From NCBI GenBank assembly GCA_903813345.2, contig CAIIXF020000006.1, forward strand, positions 31,474,024 through 31,538,023: a stretch of 64,000 bases of DNA, read 5' to 3'. The position numbers and the translations under genes were made by a program. The notes beneath the pieces were generated by a model that did not search any database, was not told the DNA's origin, and was given only the letters and a program-made list of their open reading frames with translations. Positions 47,501 through 56,500 of this stretch are shown one piece after another; position 1 is the stretch's first letter; each line of letters begins with the position of its first letter. The stretch is from Owenia fusiformis (taxonomy: Eukaryota > Annelida > Polychaeta > Sabellida > Oweniidae).

Positions 47501-50500
47501 AACAAACCCATTTGCCACCTAATTGATGTATTACATAGATCTGGTACTATTATATTACAGAGAGCTCCAACAAATCCATTTGTCACCTAATTGATGTATT
47601 ACATAGATCTGGTACTATTATATTACAGAGAGCTCCAACAAACCCATTTGCCACCTAATTGATGTATTACATAGATCTGGTACTATTATATTACAGAGAG
47701 CTCCAACAAACCCATTTGCCACCTAATTGATGTATAACATAGCCCTGGTACCATGATATTACAGAGAGCCCCAACAAATCCATTTGTCACCTAATTGATG
47801 TATTACATAGATCTGGTACTATTATATTACAGAGAGCTCCAACAAACCCATTTGCCACCTAATTGATGTATTACATAGATCTGGTACTATTATATTACAG
47901 AGAGCTCCAACAAACCCATTTGCCACCTAATTGATGTATTACATAGATCTGGTACTATTATATTACAGAGAGCTCCAACAAACCCATTTGCCACCTAATT
48001 GATGTAACTTACATGTAGATTGGCATATGCTCCATCCTCATCAGGAGGGCGTGGCTTGCACTTGCCACAACAGAAGTTGCAGCAACAACAGAGACAGCAA
48101 CAACAGTAGCAACCAGTTATAATGCCACAGAATATGAACAAGCCCTGCAAAACAAGAAATAACACTACACCAATACATGTATATTATTACACAAGTGCAA
48201 GCAAGTGGACCTCTGTATGTATGTGAAGTAGGAAGACACCTCAAAAGACAATTATTTCAAGTAGAGATAATGAATATGAAAAATACAGAAAATGAATGTG
48301 ACTTTTACGCATAGACAAGATGATTAGATTTAGTAATATATCTTTACTGAGTAAGATCTGCTTCCCTCTTCCCTTTCACTTAATTTTGCCATCAGTGTTT
48401 AAGAAAGCATCTGGTCAATTTACCTTAAACAATAGCCACAACACAATGAGCCCCTATACATGTGGCTATACCCACTGTACTTTCTGACAGCTTACCTTAC
48501 ACCAGCCGCTAGTTAGGACAAAGTAAGTATTGACATTCTCCTCTCCAAATTGCTCAGCAACATAGAGTCCCAGAGAACCATATCTGTCATATATACCTCT
48601 CTTAGTTGTATCACTCAAGACAGCATGTGCATGGTTGATCTCTTGGAACTGAAATAGATTCAAATATGTAATACTTCAATGAAAAGAAACAGTGGGTGCT
48701 CAGCTCACATTTGAAATTAAATCATCTGAATTTATGTATAATGTGCAGCAAAGCTGTGGCCTTTTGTAATTTAGTGAGTTTCAGACATGTTAATTTTTGG
48801 AAAATAACATGGCAGAGCAGAATCAAAATACTAGAAAAACAGCAACTCCACGGAGTAGCAAATCCCACCGAACAAAACATGTTTTGATAAATGCCGCCCA
48901 TATAAAATTTGACCCAAATCCATCCACTGGTATTTGAATTATCAAAGATTGTGTTTTTATGAAAAATGGTTGCCATTTTGAAATTCAACTGTCATCTTTA
49001 GATTTCTTCTTTTCATCTTGAAAATGTCTTTTTGAGCAGAACCTCTTTGTCTCTAGGCATCAGCATATAGAATTTGAACCAAATCGATCAACTGGTATTT
49101 GAGTTATCAAAGGTAACGTTCTTTTATGAAAAATGTCGGCCATTTTGAAATTTAGCTGCCATCTTGAAAATCCCTTCTCGAACAGAGCTCCTATGTCCCT
49201 AGGCATCAGCATGTAAAATTTGAAACAAATCCATTCAATGGTATTTCAGTTAACGTTTTTTTACGAAAAATGGCCACCATTTTGAAATATGGTGGCCATC
49301 TTGAAAATGTCTTCTTGAGCAAGGCTCTTTTGTATCCAGGCAGCAGCATATAAAATTTGATCCAAATCCATTCAATGGTATTTGAGTTATCAAAGATAAC
49401 GTTTTTTTTAACGAAAAATGGCCGCCATTTTATGGTGGCCATCTTGAAAATGTCTTCTTCAGCAAGGCTCCCTTGTACCCAGGCAACAGCATATATAATT
49501 TGAACCAAATCCATCCAGTAGTATTTGAGTTATGAAAGATTATATTTTTTCCGAAAAATGGCCGCCATTTTGAATTTAGTGGCCATATCGAAAATTCCTT
49601 CTCGAGCAGAGGTCCTACACATATAAGGCATAAGCCTATAAAATTTGAATGAAATCCGTCAACTGGTATTTGAGTTATTGCCCGGACACACGAACGGACG
49701 GACGGACGGACGGACGGACGAACGGACGGACGGACGAACGGACGGACGGCTTTTCTATATCCCCCTCGAACTTCGTTCGGTGGGATAATAAGAGGCCACA
49801 GATATGATAGCTGAACTACAAAACAAACTAAAATATACAAAAGTACATGGATAAATGTTTCTATTTCTACATATATACTGTTTCATATACTGTCCTTTGA
49901 TTGCTTATTTTTTAAATTCAAAGTACTTGCAAACATTTAAAATTTTACTTTAGCTGGGCAGATCAATGCCAACAAATTACATGCAAGTCTTAAACCAAAG
50001 TTAAAATAGGAATCTTCAAGGTATAAGTGTTTCAATGTAACAAGAAAACTACAGTTTATTTTTATACATGATTCAGAATCCTTTTATTTTTTAACAACTG
50101 GTAGTTATGCATGGTTGTCAGGATGGTTCAGAGAATATGAAATCAGAATATTACTTTTCAAAGAATTTAAAATGAATAACTTACTTTTTCTTTTGCTTCC
50201 TGGTCTGGATTTTTGTCTGGATGATATTTTAATGCTAGCTGAAATTAGAATAAAACATAAAATAACTGTGCTTGCTTTTTTTATTAAATGAATTTAAAAT
50301 ACAAAAATAAATTGATGTAAGATTACTGTACATGTAATATACATTGTGTAGATCAGCTAATTATACTCCAACTCCTTAGAGATCTCAATTGAATAATGAA
50401 TGCATAAATTCAATCAAGGAAGCCAGCCGATTTCAATGATGGGAATTAGTGCATAAATATAAGCCATTACTGATCACATAGTCAGACACAATTGTTTGAT

Positions 50501-53500
50501 TTACTTTAAGATAATATACACGTAAATGGTAGATTGAAGGGAGAGGGGTCTGACAAAGAGTGGTAGAAATTTGAGCACCAAACAAGATATTTCCCTCCAT
50601 ATATATTATACAGTGCGTATCAAAAAAACGCAACAGATTGTCATCTCGGAAAAGCACAAAACCAGTGATAACAGCATTGATTTCATTCAATGTACCATAA
50701 AGCCACGTGTCTCCTCTTTCTAATGGTATATCATTCGTTGATATTGGGTCATGGTTTTGCGAGTAATCATTCCTTAAGCAAAGTGGGCCAAAATTACCTT
50801 GGGACCAAGTAATAAACATTGCGAAAGTCAATGCATGGGGCCCAATGCAATATTGGAAGAAAACATAAAACCAATGATGACTCCCCCCTAAAACTAAATA
50901 CCATGAAAGTTGATCGCTGACTTCCGGTTTGAGAAATTGAAAAATTATTGCTAAAACACGATCTAGTTTTTGTTAATTCCTATTGTTAATTTGCGGCTTT
51001 TAGCAACTATTGATAGAACAGAATCCATTGGAATGATCCTGACGAAGAAAGCATCAGGTAAAATCTTCATTTTTAAACCATTCCAAGTCAAAACTGCCAA
51101 AAATTTGAAATGTTGAAATTTGTCGGATAGCAAACTGAAATGGGTTTGAACCCCCTCCCCCCTAACTACATTTATTTAGTTTTCTATCCTACATCAAACT
51201 TTTGATGCCTCCCCTATATTGCCACCACTTCTTAGCACACAAAGATACCCTCATCTCTCCATGCCATTCGTGGCTCAGCTCTAAGTCATCTGTGGATGAA
51301 GGCGGAGAAAAGCAGCCCATTGGCAATTCTTTCTCGAAGTTTTGTAATATCTGGTGAAGGAATGGTGAGCACAGATGCTCCTGAGATAGCTCCAAAAGAA
51401 AAAGTCACAACAATTCAAGTCAGGAGAACTTCCATTGGTACTTAGCTCTTGCACTGATTTTTGCAATTTCTGAAACTTGGTCCAGAGCCGATTTTGACCC
51501 ACTGTGTAAATGAAAGGATTTCTCACCCAACCATGACAACATGTGAATGAATGACATATGATTGCAAAGACGAGGGGCATGGCTTTATGGTACGTTGAAT
51601 GAAATTGATGTAGTCATCACTAGTTTTACATATTGATTGAAAATGTGCTTGAATAACTTTGATTGACAGTTCCATGTTACTTACTTTTCTGTATGTTTTT
51701 TTAACTTCTGTTTGATCGGCTGATTTGTCTATTCCTAATACTGCATAGAGTGATTGGCCTGATGCCCTGTAATGAAACCAATATTAAGATTACATTAGTA
51801 CTGAATATTGTTGTGCAAACATGAATTATAGATTCTATATTCCATGTCTATACTGTATGGTTTCAGAACAATTAGCCTGGGTATTACAGTTGTGTCTATT
51901 TCATTGCAACTTTCTCAGATAGAGATACAAGTATAAATAAATTAGTAAATTCATTTAAATATTACTGAGTTATCAGTTATGGTATTGGCCTGTCAACCCT
52001 CACACATTCGTGTGATTTGTCATGCATTTGCTGGAAAAATTGAAATCAATTTTTTATGTATCATAAAATGTTAGCAAATCATGCATTATGTTGATATTAA
52101 AAAAAGGCTTTTTATAAAACGCCGATACAGTAAAGAAACGAATGTAAAAAAAAGCGAACGCATTCCGTCCAGACTTTTCACGTGAATTCCGTATATGTCA
52201 CGCATTAGGTTCGAAAATTGTGTATATGTCACGCATTTGATTCGATATTTTTCACACTGTACTTCTACTTAATTTGGCGACTACTTAATTTAGAAAACTT
52301 GCAATATTGAAATGTATACTAGTATACCATAATTAAGGATTGGTATCCATATGCATATGGCGAACTGAATTGAACACATGTTTCTCTTAATAAGTATAAA
52401 CCAGTCATCAAAAAATTCTGAAAATTTTACACAACTTTACACAATCAATCTAATGATCATCTTTTGAATGGTAACAGTTTAATTTGAAAAAAAAATATAT
52501 TCTCTTTAATTGTTTTAGAAAACACATCAGACACATCTTTTGTTCTTGATATCATATGTTCGGAATGAAACGAAACATCTATCCGAACCTCATTGGAACA
52601 AAACGACATATACACAACGTGTTTAGGTTTCTCAATATTGTAATATCCCAGATGCAAGTAGAAATAATCTTGATTAATGTCATTAAAAATTCACAATTCA
52701 GTCAAATTGATGTCATATTTGGAATCTACATGTAATATTACATTTAGAAATGTGGTTTTGAAAAGAGTTTATCAACTTTGAAAATTTAATTTTGTTTGAA
52801 AATGTGACTTCTAGGTCGGGGAGATTCCCTATAGACCCCATGTTGTAAAACCACAAAAAGTGAAATATCTTTTCTTGTGTTAGGTAGATAATATTTTCTT
52901 TTACTGGACATATTTTAATTTGTATAACTATCAGATACATAAAGGTAATATGAAAAGTGAACCACTAAAACTGATGCATATTCAAGTTTAAGGGAATTTT
53001 GTAATACCCTGCCATGTTAATTCCCCCGAATCAGCCACCTGGTGGCGAAACTGGTAACTTCTTACTCGCATCTGAGTAATTGTACAAAGGAAAGTTTGGT
53101 TGATTTAAAAAAGTATTTTGTTAATGAAATACAAGAACATAAATGTGTACAACATGTCCCCACCAATAGGTGATCCTATAAACTGCAAATCTTGAATATA
53201 ACACTTAAATCAGTTGAAAAGACATGATTTTAAGAGAAAAATCCAATGTGGCCACCTTAAAATTTAGCAGGACTGCCCAAAGACTAAGTAGTTTTAGATT
53301 TTCATACAAAGAATCATTCGTGGAAATTTGAAATCAATCTTTCAACTGGTTTGCCAGGAAACATGTAGAAAAGACTTTACAGAGAGGATTTCAGGATGGA
53401 AAATCCATGGCCACCTTAAAATTTACCGAGAATGTAGAAAACTAATCAGTTCCAAGATTTTCACACTAAGAATCATCCTTGAAAATTTTAAATTGATCCC

Positions 53501-56500
53501 TCAAACGGTTAACCTGAAAACGTTTAGGATTTTAGGACGGAAAATCCAAAGTGGCTACCTTAACACTTACCGTATTCTCTGTAATTACCACCCACTCTCT
53601 AATAAGCACCCAACCCGCTTCACAAAGTTCAAGAAACATCGAGGAATCATAATAATCCATAATGAATGAAGGAATTGTTCTTTATCGGCATTCAGAAATT
53701 TCAAAAGCTACTGCGCAGGTCAAGGTCGTGAACTTTCTGGTTTCTTTTTAATGTTTCTCGACTTTTACACGACTTTTGCACGAATAATGATGATCTCTCA
53801 TCAAATTAGAAATAATGTATAACTTTAGATCGATATCCAGCAGTCTCTAGTGGAAATATTGAAGGTAATCGGCGATAATGACAAAGTGGGCGTGCCGGAA
53901 ATAAATTAGACATAGACGGGTCTTCAACCACTGTCAATATTGTCTAAGCGATCTTTACCGTATTCTCTCCAATAACAGCACTTGTCATATTATTATAAAA
54001 ATATGTTGAAGAAAATGCATTCTTGTCAAGAAAAATTGCCATACATGAAATTTCTCGGGATTTCTGATTTCTTTCATACATGGGCGCTTATTAGAATGGT
54101 CTAAATAATGTATTTTCAATTTTCTAAACGCCCTGGGCGCTAATTACAGAGAATACGGTACCCAGAATGCCTAAAGTAAAATCTAGAAGTAACTAATTAC
54201 TTCTAGATTTTCATATTCACGCGGTCCTAACTTCGACCGTTAATTTGAATTTTTGACCTACCGGATGTTTGAAAATCAAGGATTACGAGTCTCATACTGC
54301 ACCGTTTTTTCTTCAAACTTGTTCCATTCAAAGCATAACACAAATCCCTTTCCGATGGTACATTATTCTCTTCAACAGAGTCCCTACTTCCAGCGGTATT
54401 TTGGTCCCCAGTTGTAAGAAGGCCTTCTAACAGCTGGGGACCAAAACGCTGCTAGAACAAGGGACTCTTTACAATAAAGTAATGCACCGACAGAAAGGCA
54501 ATTTTGTTCTGCTTTTAATGGTATAAGTTTGAAGAAAAACGGTGCAGTATGAGACTCGCAATCCTTGATTTTCAAGCACCTGGTAGGTCAAAAATTCAAA
54601 TTAACGGTCGAAGTTAGGACCGCGTGATATTATAAATCATTCCTTAAAATTTGAAACCGATCCGTCAAACTGTTATCCTGAAAATGGGTAGACAAGCCTT
54701 CACAGGCACGATTTTAGAACAGAAAAGCCAGAATGGGCAACTTAAAATTTACGCAATATGATGAAAAGTTAACCTGAATATGCATAGACAAGAATTTACC
54801 GACTAAATTTTTGAACGGAAAATCAAAAATGGCTGCCTTAACATTTACCCAGAATGCCGAAAAACTAATCAGTTCTAGATTTTCATACTTACAATCATCC
54901 CTGAAAATTTGAAATTGATCTACCAAACGGTTCGCCTTAAAAAGACATATTGATGCAACAGAATTAAAATCAGATCTGAATTTTCATACTAAAAATCATC
55001 CCTGAAAATTTAAAATTGATCAGTCAAATGTTTATCCTGAAAATGAGTAGACACAATTTTAGGACGGAAAATCCAAAATGGCTACCCGAAATTTTACCCA
55101 GAGAATGCCAAAAAATTAGACAGATCTAGATTTTCATACTAAGAACCACCACTAAAAAATTTGAAAATGATCCGTCAAACAGTTAACTAGATAACGCGTA
55201 GACAAGACTTTACAGACAAGAATTTAGGACGGAAAATTCAAAATGGTTGCCTTGACATTTACCCAGAATTCCAAAAAACTAATCAGTTCTAGATTTTCAT
55301 ACTAACAATCATCCCTGAAAATTTGAAATATACCAATACGCGATAACGTTTAATTTCGTTCAGTTTAGCAACCTCTCGTTTGAAGAGCTCTCATGTATGG
55401 TACAACTTCATCTACATCCGGGTTCTTTCCCATTGGATTACACAGGGGTGCTATTTTCAATGCCGCACTGCGGCTCTATTCAACATTTATGTAGTGTTTC
55501 ATTTGCACAAACGATAGGTATGTATGTAATTAAGATATATGACAAAGTAATTTGAGCTATAATCCCCAAATCCGAAGTAATGTGTAGTTAAAAATGCCGT
55601 CCAATTCCAGTGACGTCACTGATATCCCAGAAATTGCTCAGACGCCATCGAATATCGAAAAATATAAATAATGTTACTTTGAATCTCCGATTATCTTTCT
55701 GATTATTGAAAAGATTGGATTATATAACTATGCTTGAGGGCTGATGGAAGATCAGAAGCTGAGAAACGTTCAGAGTAATCGACTCGTTCGGCGGGCCAAT
55801 GAAAATTTGTCCCTTCCAAAGCGATGCATCATGGGAGATATTTATGTAAATTACCACCTGAACTCTTATCGCGAATAGGAGTATTGATCTACCAAACGGT
55901 TTGCCTGAAAACGAGTAGACAAGACTTTTAAATTAAGTGGAAAACAATATATTATTTTTCCATGGGGAAAATTCATGAGATCCATTGATTTCAGCTAATT
56001 TTGGTCACCCATAATGGATATCTTTAAAACCTTTCAAAACACAACATATTGATGCAACAAAAACTAAATGAATAGTGCCTTGGGTACTGGGCTCACATGG
56101 TGTCAAAATGGCAGAAAATTAAAAAAATCAATATAATTTTTTCATACAACTACTCTTTACAGTGACATTAGGCTTTATACAATGCAGGACACCTGGAATT
56201 ATTTGTAAAGCTAGGAAATGGGCCAAAAGTGAATTTCGCAAGACAAAAATGGCAACCATTTTGAAAATAGGCAAGCTTTTGAATCAAGAGTCATTGGTGA
56301 GTTTTCTGTATTGATGTAATGATGTTGAACAAAAATAAGTTAAAACCGGAATCCTATTGACAGAGGTTTTCAGGCAAATAGTCCAAAAGTGGATTTCGCG
56401 AGACAGATGGACAAAATGGCTGAAAATAAAAAACGGATATAGTAGACCATGGGCTATTGAATGCCCATGAGTAGACCAATGATCTATCATTGGGGCATAA

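Larger units (their letters stand above)
53285..55330. repeat. Degenerate ~160-bp satellite in DNAJC5 intron 1
   Basis: TCTAGATTTTCATACTAA-type words recur near 53289, 53452, 54206, 54880, 54978, 55126 and 55291, with GGACGGAAAATCCAAAATGG and TTTACCCAGAATGCC between them. The spacing is 98-165 bp after removing inserts. Two elements (53570-54158 and 54218-54626) sit inside it. Confidence 0.75.

Noticed and set aside
45440-48012. CRISPR-like regular repeats (68 bp, also the 30- and 97-bp arrays)
   Set aside because: The units follow each other directly without unique spacers and the DNA is a eukaryotic chromosome.
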